Shown piece after piece: positions 45,585 through 56,044 of a DNA stretch of 64,000 bases (positions are counted from its first letter, which is position 1; the number at the start of each line of letters is the position of its first letter). A model generated the notes under the pieces. The model saw only the letters and a program-made list of their open reading frames with translations. It had not been told where the DNA came from and did not search any database. Made by a program: the position numbers and the translations under genes. Origin of the DNA: an uncultured Pelagibacteraceae bacterium (GTDB lineage Bacteria > Pseudomonadota > Alphaproteobacteria > Pelagibacterales > Pelagibacteraceae); NCBI GenBank assembly GCA_902561155.1, contig CACEOY010000002.1, forward strand, positions 106,559 to 170,558, in the 5' to 3' direction.

Positions 45585-47042
45585 ATGTCTACAAAAATTA
45601 ACTATTCTAAAAATACTTATAATAAAAACTCTCATAATTTAGTTTTATTTTCTAACGATAAATTTAACCTTACTAATTTGAAAAAATATCTCATTAACTC
45701 AGAATATTCATACATAAGCGATTTACTAAAAATTAGTGATCTAAAAAAAAATTTATTTGTCTTTGAATTAAATTCAAAAAAAAAAATAACTCTAATATCT
45801 ATTAAGAATAATCTTAAGAGCTCTGATATAGAAAACTTAGGAGCTGAATTTTTTGGCCGTATAAACAATGGCAAGAATAGCGATTACCATATTGTTTCTG
45901 ACAGCATTATAACCAAGTACAATAATTTTTTAGGCCATTTTCTTCATGGTCTAAAACTAAAATCTTATGAATTTAATAAATATAAGTCAAAAAAAGAAAA
46001 GAGAATTATTTTAATTAACGTAGTTGGCAATAACAATAAACCTTCTGAAAAAAATCAATTAAAATTTAAAGCTTTAGAGGAAGGAACATTTTATGCAAGA
46101 GATTTGGTTTCTGAGCCAGGAAATGTTTTGCATCCCGACGAGTATGCTAAAAGATTAAATTCTTTAAAAAAAGACGGTTTAAAAATAAATATATATGACG
46201 AAAAAAAATTGAAAAAACTTGGTATGCATGCTTTGCTTGGAGTTGGACAGGGAAGTGTCAGAGGCTCATATCTAGTAACAATGGAATGGAAGGGGGCAAA
46301 AAATAATTCCCAACCTTTGGCTTTTGTGGGGAAGGGAGTTTGTTTTGATACAGGAGGATACTCTTTAAAACCTGCTAGGTTTATGGAAGATATGACATAT
46401 GATATGGCGGGCTCGGCTACTGTAGTTGGATTAATGAAAAGCTTGGCATTAAGAAAAGCTAAAGTTAATGCAGTTGGTGTCGTTGGCCTTGTAGAAAATA
46501 TGGTTAGCGGTAATGCTCAAAGACCTGGTGATATTGTAAAATCCTATAGCGGAAAAACTATTGAAATCTTGAATACTGATGCAGAGGGAAGACTGGTGTT
46601 AGCAGATGCTTTAACCTTTACAGAAAAAAAATTTAAACCTAAATTTATCATTGATTTAGCAACTTTAACAGGAGCGATAATAGTTTGTTTAGGATCTGAA
46701 TATGCAGGATTGTTTTCTAATGATGATAAACTATCTAAACAAATTTACGAAGCTGGTGAAAAAGTTGAGGAGAAAGTATGGAGAATGCCTCTTCATAAAA
46801 ACTATGATAAATTGATGAATTCTAAAAATGCTGATGTGCAAAATATAAACTACATTGGCGGAGCAGGATCAACTACTGCTGCTCAATTTTTACAGAGATT
46901 TATTTTAAACAAAACCCCTTGGGCACATTTGGATATTGCTGGCATGGCATTCTCAAAATATGGTGGAGCTTTAAATTCAAGTGGTGCTACTGGTTTTGGA
47001 GTAAGGTTATTAAACCAACTCGTAGAAGAAAATTATGAGTAA
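45585..47042 (+). CDS. pepA: Leucyl aminopeptidase (M17)
   Basis: A 485-residue cytosolic two-metal exopeptidase. Metal and catalytic motifs: VGKGVCFDTGGYSLKP, MAGSATVVG, the signature NTDAEGRLVLADAL, and PWAHLDIAGMA. The N-terminal domain (1-160) is diverged and lysine-rich. Divergent from lptF, as in many alphaproteobacteria; it overlaps ndk by eight bases. Confidence 0.94.
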   Translation: MSTKINYSKNTYNKNSHNLVLFSNDKFNLTNLKKYLINSEYSYISDLLKISDLKKNLFVFELNSKKKITLISIKNNLKSSDIENLGAEFFGRINNGKNSDYHIVSDSIITKYNNFLGHFLHGLKLKSYEFNKYKSKKEKRIILINVVGNNNKPSEKNQLKFKALEEGTFYARDLVSEPGNVLHPDEYAKRLNSLKKDGLKINIYDEKKLKKLGMHALLGVGQGSVRGSYLVTMEWKGAKNNSQPLAFVGKGVCFDTGGYSLKPARFMEDMTYDMAGSATVVGLMKSLALRKAKVNAVGVVGLVENMVSGNAQRPGDIVKSYSGKTIEILNTDAEGRLVLADALTFTEKKFKPKFIIDLATLTGAIIVCLGSEYAGLFSNDDKLSKQIYEAGEKVEEKVWRMPLHKNYDKLMNSKNADVQNINYIGGAGSTTAAQFLQRFILNKTPWAHLDIAGMAFSKYGGALNSSGATGFGVRLLNQLVEENYE

Positions 47043-47442
47043 TGTAGAGCAAACTCTCTCAATTATAAAACCCGATGCGTGCGAAAGAAATCTATCAGAT
47101 AAAATCAAAGCGATCTTTTCAAAAAATAATTTATCAATTTTAAAATCTAAAAAACTCCAAATTTCAAAAGACGAAGCTGCCGAATTTTATAAAATTCATC
47201 AATCTAAGCCGTTTTATGACCAACTTTGTAATTATCTATCTTCTGGACCGATAGAGGTAATGATTTTGGAGGGAGAAAATGCGGTAACAAAGAATAGGGA
47301 TATAATGGGTGCAACAGACCCTAAAAATGCTAAGGATGGAACTATAAGAAATTTATTTGGGATTTCAATTGATAAAAACTCAGTTCATGGTTCTGATTCC
47401 GTTGAAAATGCTAAGATTGAAATAAAATTTTTTTTTAAATAA
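47035..47442 (+). CDS. ndk: Nucleoside diphosphate kinase
   Basis: A 135-residue enzyme equilibrating nucleoside tri- and diphosphates. The phosphorylated His118 is in NSVHGSDS; QTLSIIKPDA opens the protein and MGATDPKNAKDGTIR is intact. The ATGA-type overlap with pepA implies cotranscription. The stop lies five bases from that of convergent purN. Confidence 0.96.
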   Translation: MSNVEQTLSIIKPDACERNLSDKIKAIFSKNNLSILKSKKLQISKDEAAEFYKIHQSKPFYDQLCNYLSSGPIEVMILEGENAVTKNRDIMGATDPKNAKDGTIRNLFGISIDKNSVHGSDSVENAKIEIKFFFK

Positions 47443-47447
47443 TTTCG

Positions 47448-48005
47448 TCATCTAGTCACTCTTATAATAGCCTCAGAAAACGCATTATATTCTAAATTTT
47501 GTGTTTTTCTTTTGATGGAGGTGACGTTATCTTTTTTATCTAAATAAAAAAATTTTCTTAAAATTATTTTACCATCATCAAGCTTTTCATTTACAAAATG
47601 CACAGTACATCCTGTCTTTTTCTCCTTTTTTTTTAGTATTCTCTCAAAAGTATTTAAACCTTTAAACTTTGGTAAAAGAGAGGGATGAATATTTATTATA
47701 GATTTTCCAAATGAACGTATAAATCTTTTAGATAAGATTTTCATATACCCTGCCAATAAAATTAAATCTATTTTATAGCTCTTCAATTTTATTAACATTC
47801 TATTATCAGAAAGACCTTGTTTTTTATTCAATATAAAGCATGGGATAGACCATTTTTTAGCGAGTTTAAGACCTTCAGCATTTTTATTATTACAGACCAC
47901 TAACTTTATTTTAATAGGAAAGTTATATTTATTAGAATTCAAAATTAGCCTTCTCAAATTTGATCCCTTCCCAGAAATAAAAACACAAGTATTTAATTTT
48001 ACCAT
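47448..48005 (-). CDS. purN: Phosphoribosylglycinamide formyltransferase
   Basis: A 185-residue folate-dependent enzyme of purine synthesis. ISGKGSNLRRLI for phosphoribosyl binding, VVCNNKNAEGL, INIHPSLLPKFKG with catalytic His, and TGCTVHFVNEKLDDGKII are in order. It overlaps purM by seven bases and acts right after it has its substrate made earlier in the pathway. Confidence 0.94.
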   Translation of the reverse strand: MVKLNTCVFISGKGSNLRRLILNSNKYNFPIKIKLVVCNNKNAEGLKLAKKWSIPCFILNKKQGLSDNRMLIKLKSYKIDLILLAGYMKILSKRFIRSFGKSIINIHPSLLPKFKGLNTFERILKKKEKKTGCTVHFVNEKLDDGKIILRKFFYLDKKDNVTSIKRKTQNLEYNAFSEAIIRVTR

Positions 48006-49012
48006 TTCAATTTATTATGCAATTTTAATTGAACATTATCTTTCGATATATAACCTATTTCATAAGGTATAAAATTATTTGTAAAATACTTTTTTACTTT
48101 TTTATAATTACTTTTTTTTATTATTATACAAAAACCTACACCGCAATTAAACGTCCTTAACATCTCTTTGTCTGAAATATTTTTTGATTTTAACCAAGAA
48201 AATATTTTTTTTACTTTGATTTTTGAAAGATCAATATTTGCCGTTAAATTGTTAGGAATTGATCTAATCACATTTTCAATTATACCTCCACCAGTAATGT
48301 TTGCAGCTGAGTGAATAAGATTTTTTTTACATAAACTTAAAATTTCTTCCACATAAATCTTTGTAGGTTTAAGTAATATTTTCTTTATTTTTAAAGGTAA
48401 TTTATTTTTTTTTAAAATTTCTCTGACTAAAGAATAACCATTAGAATGAAGTCCTGTGGAGGGAATAGCGAGAATTATATCTCCAATTTTAACATTATTT
48501 TTTTTTAAAACTTTGTTTTTTGAAATTATTCCTGTACAAAATCCAGCTAAATCAAATTTATTTTTTTTGTAAATGCCTGGCATTTCTGCAGTCTCTCCTC
48601 CGATGAGTTCACATTTAGATAATTTACACCCCCTTAGAATACCTTTTATAATTTTTTTTAATTTTGAAAGCTTGATTTTATCAATTGCTATATAATCTAA
48701 AAAAAAAAGTGGCTTTGCTCCTTGAACTACTAAATCATTTACACACATAGCCACAAGATCTATTCCAATCGTATTTAACTGATTGTATTTATCTGATAAC
48801 TCTAATTTGGTACCCACACCATCTGTGCATGAGACAATAATAGGTTTTTTTATATTTAAAGCGCTAATATCGTATAAAGAGCTAAAAGAGCTGATATTAG
48901 AATTCGCTTTTTTGACATTTTTTTTTGTTAATTTACCAATATGTTTAACAAATTTATTTCCCAAAGAAATATTTACGCCGCTATTTTTATAACTATAGAT
49001 TTTTTTTTTCAT
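47999..49012 (-). CDS. purM: Phosphoribosylformylglycinamidine cyclo-ligase
   Basis: A 337-residue AIR synthetase. SCTDGVGTKLELSD for ATP binding, GIDLVAMCVNDLVVQGAKPLFFLDY, GGETAEMPG and HSAANITGGGIIEN are clear motifs. The purM-purN pair is a common arrangement. Divergent from the DUF2066 gene with a 21-base gap, an arrangement seen in alphaproteobacteria. Confidence 0.96.
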   Translation of the reverse strand: MKKKIYSYKNSGVNISLGNKFVKHIGKLTKKNVKKANSNISSFSSLYDISALNIKKPIIVSCTDGVGTKLELSDKYNQLNTIGIDLVAMCVNDLVVQGAKPLFFLDYIAIDKIKLSKLKKIIKGILRGCKLSKCELIGGETAEMPGIYKKNKFDLAGFCTGIISKNKVLKKNNVKIGDIILAIPSTGLHSNGYSLVREILKKNKLPLKIKKILLKPTKIYVEEILSLCKKNLIHSAANITGGGIIENVIRSIPNNLTANIDLSKIKVKKIFSWLKSKNISDKEMLRTFNCGVGFCIIIKKSNYKKVKKYFTNNFIPYEIGYISKDNVQLKLHNKLKW

Positions 49013-49033
49013 TAGTAATAATGATAATTAAAT

Positions 49034-50080
49034 ATGAAATATTTTAAAATTATTTACATTATTTTAATCATTTTGTTAAAAACTGGAAACAATTTATATG
49101 CCGACAGCATTTTTATTGTTAATAATATAAAAGTTAATAAAGATTCCTTTAAAAATAAAGAAGAATTGATCAATATAGCTTTTAAAAAGGGATTTGAAAA
49201 ACTTAATAATAAAATATTATTAGAAAAAGATTATACAAACACAAAAAGCACCAGTTTAAGAATTATAAAAAATTTAGTCTCACATTATCAAATTGTAAAA
49301 AATAATAATGAAATCGCACAAAATTTTGAATTAGTAAACTTATATTTTAAAAGGGATAAGATGTACAATTTTTATAGTAAAAATAATATCAGATATAGTG
49401 ATGTAAGTGGTAAAATTATAAGAATTTTACCAGTTCTAATTGAACAAGATGAAATTTTCATTTATGACAAAAATTTTTTTTATAAAAATTGGTTAATAAC
49501 TGAAAAACAAAACGAAAATGAAAATATTGAATATATTTTCCCTTTAGAAAATTTAGAAACGATTGAAACAATAAAAAATAATCAAAATAATTTAGAAGCA
49601 GTAAATTTAATAGATTTTTTTGATAAAGATGATGAAAAAGATAGTCTTTTTATAGTTATTGATCATAAAAAACATAAAACAACAATTTTCATAAAAGGAA
49701 TTATTTCATCAAAAAAAATAGTTAAAAATTTATCATTAGAAAATAAAACAGAAAAAAAGAATGAATATGAAAAAGTTTTAAACTTCTTAAAAAAAGAAAT
49801 CCTAGAATTAGTTAAATTACAAAATATAATAGATATTGGTGCACCTACTTTTTTAAATATTAACTTAACTTTAAATAAACAAAAAGACTTATTTTCATTC
49901 CAAAATATTCTTAATGAAATCGATCTAATTGAAAATTTTAATGTGAAGGAATTTAACAACAAATTTGCGTATATTAACATAAAGTATTACGGTAAAATAA
50001 ATAATATAAAAGAAAAATTAATTGAAAATGGAATAGATATTAACTTTAAAAATAACGAATGGAGCGCGAGGTTAAAATAA
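49034..50080 (+). CDS. DUF2066-like exported protein
   Basis: A 348-residue protein with a signal peptide ending near residue 23 (NLYADS). The early segment with IKVNKDSFKNKEELINIAFKKG and the position between purM and hdaA match the DUF2066 family of alphaproteobacteria, whose role is unknown. The mature protein is rich in Asn, Lys and Ile with no catalytic motif I recognise. It ends one base before the TTG of hdaA, so the two may be cotranslated. Confidence 0.65.
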   Translation: MKYFKIIYIILIILLKTGNNLYADSIFIVNNIKVNKDSFKNKEELINIAFKKGFEKLNNKILLEKDYTNTKSTSLRIIKNLVSHYQIVKNNNEIAQNFELVNLYFKRDKMYNFYSKNNIRYSDVSGKIIRILPVLIEQDEIFIYDKNFFYKNWLITEKQNENENIEYIFPLENLETIETIKNNQNNLEAVNLIDFFDKDDEKDSLFIVIDHKKHKTTIFIKGIISSKKIVKNLSLENKTEKKNEYEKVLNFLKKEILELVKLQNIIDIGAPTFLNINLTLNKQKDLFSFQNILNEIDLIENFNVKEFNNKFAYINIKYYGKINNIKEKLIENGIDINFKNNEWSARLK

Positions 50081-50081
50081 A

Positions 50082-50738
50082 TTGAGTCAACTTATTTTTA
50101 AATTTCCTTTCAAAACAACCTATTTCGAAAAAGATTTTTTTGTTTCAGCAAATAACTTTGAAGCTTATAAATTAATAGAGAGTTGGCCTAAATGGTCAAG
50201 TAAACAAATAAATATATTTGGACCAAGCGGTTGTGGTAAAACTCATTTGATCAATATATTAAGTAAAAAATTAAAAATTCTATCTGTAAACGCAAAAAAA
50301 TTTGATGAGAAAATAAACAACTTAGTTGAAAAATTTGATTGTATTGTTATTGAAAATTACAATGAAAATATAAATGAAAAACTACTTTATTCTTTTATAA
50401 ATCATGTTAGACAGTGTAATAAAATCATTATTATAAATTCTTCAAAAAGTTTTAAAAATTTTAGAATTGATTTAGTTGACCTTAAATCAAGACTAAATAG
50501 CTTTCTAGAAATTCAAATTGATTTACCCACTGATGAGTTAATAAGAGTAATAATTTCAAAAACCTTTTCTGATAAACAAATAGATTTAAGTAGTAGAAAC
50601 TTGGAGTTTATTATTAAAAATATTGAAAGATCTTATGATAAAATATTCCAATTTATGAGGGATATAGATAATATTTCTTTATCTACTGGAAAATCGATAA
50701 ATATTAATTTAATAAAAAAAGTATTAATAAATGAATAA
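50082..50738 (+). CDS. hdaA: DnaA-homologous regulator HdaA
   Basis: A 218-residue AAA+ protein resembling the middle of DnaA without its DNA-binding domain. HdaA/Hda limits initiation by triggering ATP hydrolysis on DnaA. Walker A is GPSGCGKTHL (49-58) and the Walker B region is DCIVIENYNE, with Asn where an acidic residue is common. The start is TTG 50082 with GAGG ten bases upstream; MSQLIFKFPF matches homologues. It overlaps aspS by eight bases. Confidence 0.85.
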   Translation: MSQLIFKFPFKTTYFEKDFFVSANNFEAYKLIESWPKWSSKQINIFGPSGCGKTHLINILSKKLKILSVNAKKFDEKINNLVEKFDCIVIENYNENINEKLLYSFINHVRQCNKIIIINSSKSFKNFRIDLVDLKSRLNSFLEIQIDLPTDELIRVIISKTFSDKQIDLSSRNLEFIIKNIERSYDKIFQFMRDIDNISLSTGKSININLIKKVLINE

Positions 50739-52518
50739 ATATAGAACTCACAATTGTTCGGAATTGACTGAAAATGACAATAATAAAATTGTTACTTTAT
50801 CAGGGTGGGTACATAGAAAAAGAGATCATGGTAACTTATTATTTATAGATCTAAGAGATCATTTCGGATTGACTCAATGCGTAATTGAAAACAATAATAA
50901 ATTTTTTAAAACACTCGAAAAAATAAAACCTGAGTCGGTAATAAGCGTAACTGGTAAAGTAATTAAAAGAGAAAAGGGCACAGAAAATTCTGATTTAATA
51001 ACTGGGAAGATAGAAGTAAGCATTGATATTATAAAAGTTTTAGCAGAAGCAAAAGACCTGCCTATGCCTGTTTTTGGTGAACAAGATTATCCAGAGGATA
51101 TAAGATTAAAATATAGATTTTTAGATTTAAGAAGAGAAGCAATTCATAAAAATATTATTTTAAGATCAAAAGTAATATCCTTTATAAGATCAGAAATGAT
51201 GAAATTGGGTTTTTTAGAGTTTCAAACTCCAATTTTAACATCATCAAGTCCAGAGGGTGCTCGTGATTTTTTAGTGCCTAGCAGATTAAATCCAGGAAAG
51301 TTTTATGCCTTACCGCAAGCACCTCAACAATTTAAACAATTAATAATGGTCTCAGGATTTGATAAATATTTTCAAATAGCTCCTTGTTTCAGAGACGAAG
51401 ATGCTAGAGCCGATAGAAGTCCGGGTGAATTTTATCAACTAGATATAGAGATGTCATTTGTTGAACAGGAAGATGTTTTTAAAGTTTTAGAAACCTTAAT
51501 GGTCAGTTTATTTAAAAAATTTTCAACTAAAAAAATAACAAATACTAAATTTCCTAGAATTCCATACGTTGAGGCCATGTTAAAATATGGAACAGACAAA
51601 CCTGACTTAAGAAATCCATTAATAATTAACGATATTACCCAGGTATTTCTTAGAGATGATATAAAGTTTGATATATTTAAAAAATTAGTTTCTAAAGGTT
51701 CAAAAGTTAGATGCATTGTTACTAGAAATACAATAGATAAACCTAGAAGTTTTTTTGACAATATAGATAGATGGGCTAAAGAACAAGGCGCTTCAGGGCT
51801 AGCTTATTTTAGTTTAGAAAAGACAGGCAAGATTTCAGGCAAAGGTCCGATTGGTAAATTTTTTAGCGAAGACTCGCTCAAAGAACTTATGAAAATATGT
51901 AAAATGGAATTAGGAGACAGTTTATTTATGGCATGTGGTAATGAAAATGAAGTTGAAAAAATTTTATCAATTTCAAGGGACAAAATTGCGAGAGAATTAA
52001 ATCTGATAGATGAAAATCAATATTCTTTTTGTTGGATTGTTGACTATCCAATGTTTGAAATAGATGAACAGACTAAAAAAATTAATTTCAGTCATAACCC
52101 TTTTTCTATGCCGCAGGGCGAGATAGAAAAATTAAATTTGAATGAGCCATTAAAAATTAAAGCATACCAATATGATATTGTTTGTAATGGTGTGGAGCTC
52201 TCATCAGGAGCAATAAGAAATCATATACCAGAATTAATGTATAAACTTTTTTCAATAGCTGGATACGGGGAAAAAGAAGTAAATGAGAAATTCAGTGGTA
52301 TGATAAATGCATTGAGCTACGGCGCACCTCCTCATGGTGGAATAGCACCGGGAATAGATAGAATAGTAATGTTATTAGCTAATAAAAAAAATATAAGAGA
52401 GGTTACATTGTTTCCAATGAATCAAAATGCGCAGGATTTAATGATGAATGCTCCATCCGATGTAGATGATAAGCAACTAAAAGAATTAAGTATTAAAAAA
52501 GATATAAAAAAAAATTAA
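50731..52518 (+). CDS. aspS: Aspartyl-tRNA synthetase
   Basis: A 595-residue bacterial-type class II synthetase. N-terminal OB-fold ([24 protein letters not shown]), motif 2 in [16 protein letters not shown], the inserted GAD domain (about 285-420), and motif 3 in [12 protein letters not shown]. Whether it also charges tRNA-Asn depends on the rest of the genome. It shares TTAA with the stop of the convergent gene. Confidence 0.97.
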   Translation: MNKYRTHNCSELTENDNNKIVTLSGWVHRKRDHGNLLFIDLRDHFGLTQCVIENNNKFFKTLEKIKPESVISVTGKVIKREKGTENSDLITGKIEVSIDIIKVLAEAKDLPMPVFGEQDYPEDIRLKYRFLDLRREAIHKNIILRSKVISFIRSEMMKLGFLEFQTPILTSSSPEGARDFLVPSRLNPGKFYALPQAPQQFKQLIMVSGFDKYFQIAPCFRDEDARADRSPGEFYQLDIEMSFVEQEDVFKVLETLMVSLFKKFSTKKITNTKFPRIPYVEAMLKYGTDKPDLRNPLIINDITQVFLRDDIKFDIFKKLVSKGSKVRCIVTRNTIDKPRSFFDNIDRWAKEQGASGLAYFSLEKTGKISGKGPIGKFFSEDSLKELMKICKMELGDSLFMACGNENEVEKILSISRDKIARELNLIDENQYSFCWIVDYPMFEIDEQTKKINFSHNPFSMPQGEIEKLNLNEPLKIKAYQYDIVCNGVELSSGAIRNHIPELMYKLFSIAGYGEKEVNEKFSGMINALSYGAPPHGGIAPGIDRIVMLLANKKNIREVTLFPMNQNAQDLMMNAPSDVDDKQLKELSIKKDIKKN

Positions 52519-53333
52519 TTTTTAGTTTTTAAATTTAAACGTATGTCACTCAAATCAACTAATTTTTCCTCATAGTTACTTCTCACAAATCCTTTTGAGG
52601 TGATGTTTTTTAAAATTTTAAGAAATTTATCGTCATTATTAAAATCGTCGTTACCTCGAGTTTTTGATATCGAAGGAGTGTGTGCTAAATCTTCTTTACC
52701 TAAATATGAGATTGCCAATTCTCTAAAAACGTAATCCAATATAGATGTTGCGCTTAAAATTCTATCATTTCCCTCGACTTTACCAGATGGCTCAAATTTT
52801 GTATCAATAAATGCATCAACAAATTCATCTAGAGGAACTCCGTATTGTAACCCCAAGGAAATTGCTATTGCGAAATTATTCATTAATGCCTTTACTAATT
52901 CCCCTTCTTTATTAGTATCTATAAAAATTTCCCCAATTTTACCGTCATCGTATTCTCCCGTATGCAAATATATCTTATGTTCACCTATAGAGGCTTTTTG
53001 TATATAGCCCTTTCTTCTATCAGGCATTTTAGACCTGCTACCTAATTTTGTTTGTATTTTATTTTGAATTTCAGATTTGTTTTGAACTAAATTATTAACT
53101 TTATTATGAATTTTCTTGTCTATAATCCCAACTTTTTGCTCCTTTTTAATTTCTTTTGGATTATTTTCTCCAACTTTTTTTGTTTTTCGATTATTTAATT
53201 TTACTTCTATTACTTCAACTACCCCGTCTTCTCTTTTGTCGATATCAGACATAGCCTTTTCGTTAAGCTCATTTAAATTATGAACAGTTTTAAATGTGCA
53301 AGTATAATAGGTCTCTACTAAATATTTTTTCAT
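52515..53333 (-). CDS. Standalone protein like the NrdJ C-terminal domain
   Basis: A 272-residue protein matching the C-terminal part of B12-dependent ribonucleotide reductase: [49 protein letters not shown] and the [19 protein letters not shown] segment. No catalytic barrel is attached or adjacent. The N-terminal 50 residues ([15 protein letters not shown]) are a separate small module. I took ATG 53333; a longer frame to 53441 begins with unconserved residues. It may be an NrdJb-like partner or a regulator; unknown without the rest of the genome. Confidence 0.75.
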   Translation of the reverse strand: MKKYLVETYYTCTFKTVHNLNELNEKAMSDIDKREDGVVEVIEVKLNNRKTKKVGENNPKEIKKEQKVGIIDKKIHNKVNNLVQNKSEIQNKIQTKLGSRSKMPDRRKGYIQKASIGEHKIYLHTGEYDDGKIGEIFIDTNKEGELVKALMNNFAIAISLGLQYGVPLDEFVDAFIDTKFEPSGKVEGNDRILSATSILDYVFRELAISYLGKEDLAHTPSISKTRGNDDFNNDDKFLKILKNITSKGFVRSNYEEKLVDLSDIRLNLKTKN

Positions 53334-53423
53334 TTTAAGAAGAATCTGGTAATTGATCATATATATATATTGTAGTAAGTGTCTATAATATAATGATACA
53401 ATTATAAATTGTGTGGATTTAGT

Positions 53424-53780
53424 ATGATGGGACTGAAACAAATTTTTACGTGGTGGAATAGAAATACTTTTGGAACTTTTTTGAAAACCTTATTTTCAGG
53501 AAAATATGTTGGCAAAGATGAATTTGGAAACAAATACTATAAAAATAAAAAAGATGAAAGATGGGTCATCTACAAGAGCGATATAGAGGCAACAAAAATT
53601 ACATCTGACTGGTTTCTATGGATACACCATACGATAAATGAAATACCTTCCGGCTCACAAAAAAAATATATCTGGCAAAAAAGCCATAATCAGAATTTGT
53701 CTGGGTCGAGCAAAGCCTATAAACCAAATAAAATATCTAAAAAAATAAAATTTAAAGATTATGAAACTTGGAAAGATTAA
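53424..53780 (+). CDS. NDUFA12-family complex I subunit
   Basis: A 118-residue accessory subunit of NADH:ubiquinone oxidoreductase, found in mitochondria and alphaproteobacteria. [16 protein letters not shown] and [32 protein letters not shown] segments are diagnostic (WFLWIHH near residue 59). Start ATG 53424 (or 53427) follows GGA by six bases; an in-frame TTG at 53409 is less likely. It overlaps the DUF2155 gene by 20 bases. Confidence 0.88.
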   Translation: MMGLKQIFTWWNRNTFGTFLKTLFSGKYVGKDEFGNKYYKNKKDERWVIYKSDIEATKITSDWFLWIHHTINEIPSGSQKKYIWQKSHNQNLSGSSKAYKPNKISKKIKFKDYETWKD

Positions 53781-54276
53781 ATTAATATTATATTTTTTTA
53801 TATTGATTTCATTTTTAAATCTTAAAGCCGAAGACAAAATTCTGTCAGCCCCCATCATAAACTTAGAAAAACTAGAGCCAAGTTATGAAAATTTAGAAAA
53901 TGAAAAAGATAGTATTCCAGAATCAAATACTTCAATTAAGAAAAGAAATGTTGAAGACAAAAATAAAGATAATATTAAATTTGTAAACTTAGTTGGTTTA
54001 GACAAAATAACTGCTAAAACATTTCCAATAAAGATAAAATTAGGAGAAACAGTAAAATTTGGTTTATTAGAAATCAAAGCACTAAAATGTGGAATTTCAA
54101 ATAATTCAAAAAAAAAAAATGAATCAGTAGCTTATCTTCAAGTTAAAGATATTTCAGAAAATCAAAATGAGAAGATTTTTATTTTTAATGGATGGACTTT
54201 TTCATCAAATCCATCATTAACTCCAATAGATCACGCTATATATGACATTTGGTTAGTTAGTTGTGATAATGCTTAA
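53761..54276 (+). CDS. DUF2155 family exported protein
   Basis: A 171-residue protein with a signal peptide ending near residue 22 (LNLKAED), a low-complexity acidic/Asn linker, and a C-terminal DUF2155 domain with LDKITAKTFPIKIKLGE, ALKCGISN, and FNGWTFSSNPSLTPIDHAIYD (GW-FSS-P-H-YD pattern). Its two cysteines (KCG and VSC) could form a disulfide. The family occurs beside NDUFA12 in alphaproteobacteria; the role is unknown. It shares TTAA with the stop of accC. Confidence 0.83.
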   Translation: MKLGKIKLILYFFILISFLNLKAEDKILSAPIINLEKLEPSYENLENEKDSIPESNTSIKKRNVEDKNKDNIKFVNLVGLDKITAKTFPIKIKLGETVKFGLLEIKALKCGISNNSKKKNESVAYLQVKDISENQNEKIFIFNGWTFSSNPSLTPIDHAIYDIWLVSCDNA

Positions 54277-55610
54277 AAAAATTTTTCTTTTCCCAACCAG
54301 TTAGTATCAAATGTTGAGTCTATAAATTTTTTGTGTTTAAGTACTTTTTTGTGTAATTCAATTGTTGTGGTAATACCTTCTAATACAAATTCATCAAGCG
54401 AACGCAATGTTCTTTGTATGGCTTCCGTTCTATTTCTCCCTTTGCATATAACTTTTGCTATAAGACTGTCATAATAAGGTGTAATTTTACAGCCTTGAAA
54501 AATTGATCCATCTACTCTTGTCCTGAAACCTGAGGGTTGATGACAAACAGAAATAATACCTGGACTTGGTTGGAAATCTTTTGAAGGATCTTCCGCATTT
54601 ATTCTACACTCTATTGAATGCCCTCTTGGATTGATATCATTTTGTTTTAACGCTGTATTACCTGTAAAAGCTATCCAAAGTTGTTCTTTAACAATATCAA
54701 TACCTGTTTGTACTTCAGTTACAGGATGTTCGACTTGAACTCTTGTATTCATTTCAAGAAAGTAAAATTTTCCATTTTCAAAAATAAATTCTACAGTACC
54801 TGCACCTTCATAACCAATATTTTCAACCATTTTTACGGTTTTATTTAATAAGTCTTCTCTTTGCTCTGTAGTTAAAACTGGACTGGGAGTTTCTTCAATT
54901 AATTTTTGATGTCTTCTTTGTACAGAACAATCCCTCTCTCCTAACTGAACTGTTCTATTTTTTCCGGACATAATTTGTACTTCAATATGTCTTGGGTTTT
55001 TAAAATATTTTTCAATATATAAATCATCATTACCAAAATATTTTTTTGCCTCATTTTTAGCTAATGAAAATAATTCAGATAGGCTTGACTCTTTTTCAAC
55101 TATTTTCATTCCCTTACCTCCTCCACCAGCAGCTGCTTTTATAAGCACAGGATAACCTATCTCTTTGCACAAGCTTTTTGCTTCCTCAAAAGATTTTACG
55201 GACCCATCAGATCCTTCTATTATTGGAAGTCCATTTTTTTTTGCTATTTTTTTTGCTTGAATTTTATCTCCCATTTCTGCAATTAATTTTGAACTAGGTC
55301 CTATAAATTTAATTCCATGTTTTGAAACAACATTTGCAAATTTTGCATTTTCAGATAAAAAACCGTAGCCAGGATGAATAGCTTCGGCGCCAGTTAAATC
55401 TACAGCTGACATTAAAGAAGATATATTTAAATAACTATTTTGAGGTTGATGTGATCCAATACATACACTTTCATCAGCTAATCTTACGTGCATTGCTTCG
55501 GAGTCCACATCTGAGTGTACAGCGACTGTATTGATTCCCCACTCTTTACAAGCTCTAATTATTCTAACAGCTATTTCACCCCTATTAGCGATCAATACTT
55601 TTTTAAACAT
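54273..55610 (-). CDS. accC: Acetyl-CoA carboxylase, biotin carboxylase subunit
   Basis: A 445-residue ATP-grasp enzyme carboxylating the biotin on AccB, the first step of fatty-acid synthesis. KVLIANRGEIAVRIIRAC, HPGYGFLSENA, the glycine-rich KAAAGGGGKGMK loop, and the EMNTRVQVEHPVTE active-site stretch are intact. Five bases downstream of accB on the same strand. Confidence 0.97.
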   Translation of the reverse strand: MFKKVLIANRGEIAVRIIRACKEWGINTVAVHSDVDSEAMHVRLADESVCIGSHQPQNSYLNISSLMSAVDLTGAEAIHPGYGFLSENAKFANVVSKHGIKFIGPSSKLIAEMGDKIQAKKIAKKNGLPIIEGSDGSVKSFEEAKSLCKEIGYPVLIKAAAGGGGKGMKIVEKESSLSELFSLAKNEAKKYFGNDDLYIEKYFKNPRHIEVQIMSGKNRTVQLGERDCSVQRRHQKLIEETPSPVLTTEQREDLLNKTVKMVENIGYEGAGTVEFIFENGKFYFLEMNTRVQVEHPVTEVQTGIDIVKEQLWIAFTGNTALKQNDINPRGHSIECRINAEDPSKDFQPSPGIISVCHQPSGFRTRVDGSIFQGCKITPYYDSLIAKVICKGRNRTEAIQRTLRSLDEFVLEGITTTIELHKKVLKHKKFIDSTFDTNWLGKEKFF

Positions 55611-55615
55611 TTTTT

Positions 55616-56044
55616 TTATTCAAGTATAATAAGAGTTTGACCAAACTCAACAGGTTGACCATCATTAACCATAATCTTTTTTACAACTCCATCCGCTGAA
55701 GATGGAACATGATTCATTGTTTTCATTGCTTCAACTATCATTACTGTCTGACCTTTTTTTATTTTATCTCCGACTTTAATAAACTTTTTTGCACCAGGTT
55801 CAGGAGCCAAATATGCCGTACCTATTATTGGTGATTTTACTCTTGTACCTTCTTTATCATTGTTATCTGATAAAACACTTTTATTAGGAGAGACTACTGC
55901 GCTGGTAACTCCTTTGTCTGACAAAGTTTTAGTTGCTTTAGAGACTTTAATTTTTTTATCTCCATCTTGATACTCTATTTCAGTTATATTAAATTCACTT
56001 AAACAGCCTACTAGCTCCTTAATTAGTTTTTTATCTATTTTCAT
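55616..56044 (-). CDS. accB: Acetyl-CoA carboxylase biotin carrier protein
   Basis: A 142-residue carrier. The C-terminal biotinyl domain has Lys108 in VEAMKTMN as the biotin site; the N-terminal helix and an acidic Ser/Val linker precede it. It overlaps aroQ upstream by 14 bases and is followed by accC, the standard order. Confidence 0.96.
   Translation of the reverse strand: MKIDKKLIKELVGCLSEFNITEIEYQDGDKKIKVSKATKTLSDKGVTSAVVSPNKSVLSDNNDKEGTRVKSPIIGTAYLAPEPGAKKFIKVGDKIKKGQTVMIVEAMKTMNHVPSSADGVVKKIMVNDGQPVEFGQTLIILE

Noticed and set aside
52515..53441. Longer start for the NrdJ-like protein at 53441
   Set aside because: The extra 36 residues read as untranslated AT-rich DNA and would overlap the divergent NDUFA12 start; ATG 53333 begins the conserved part.
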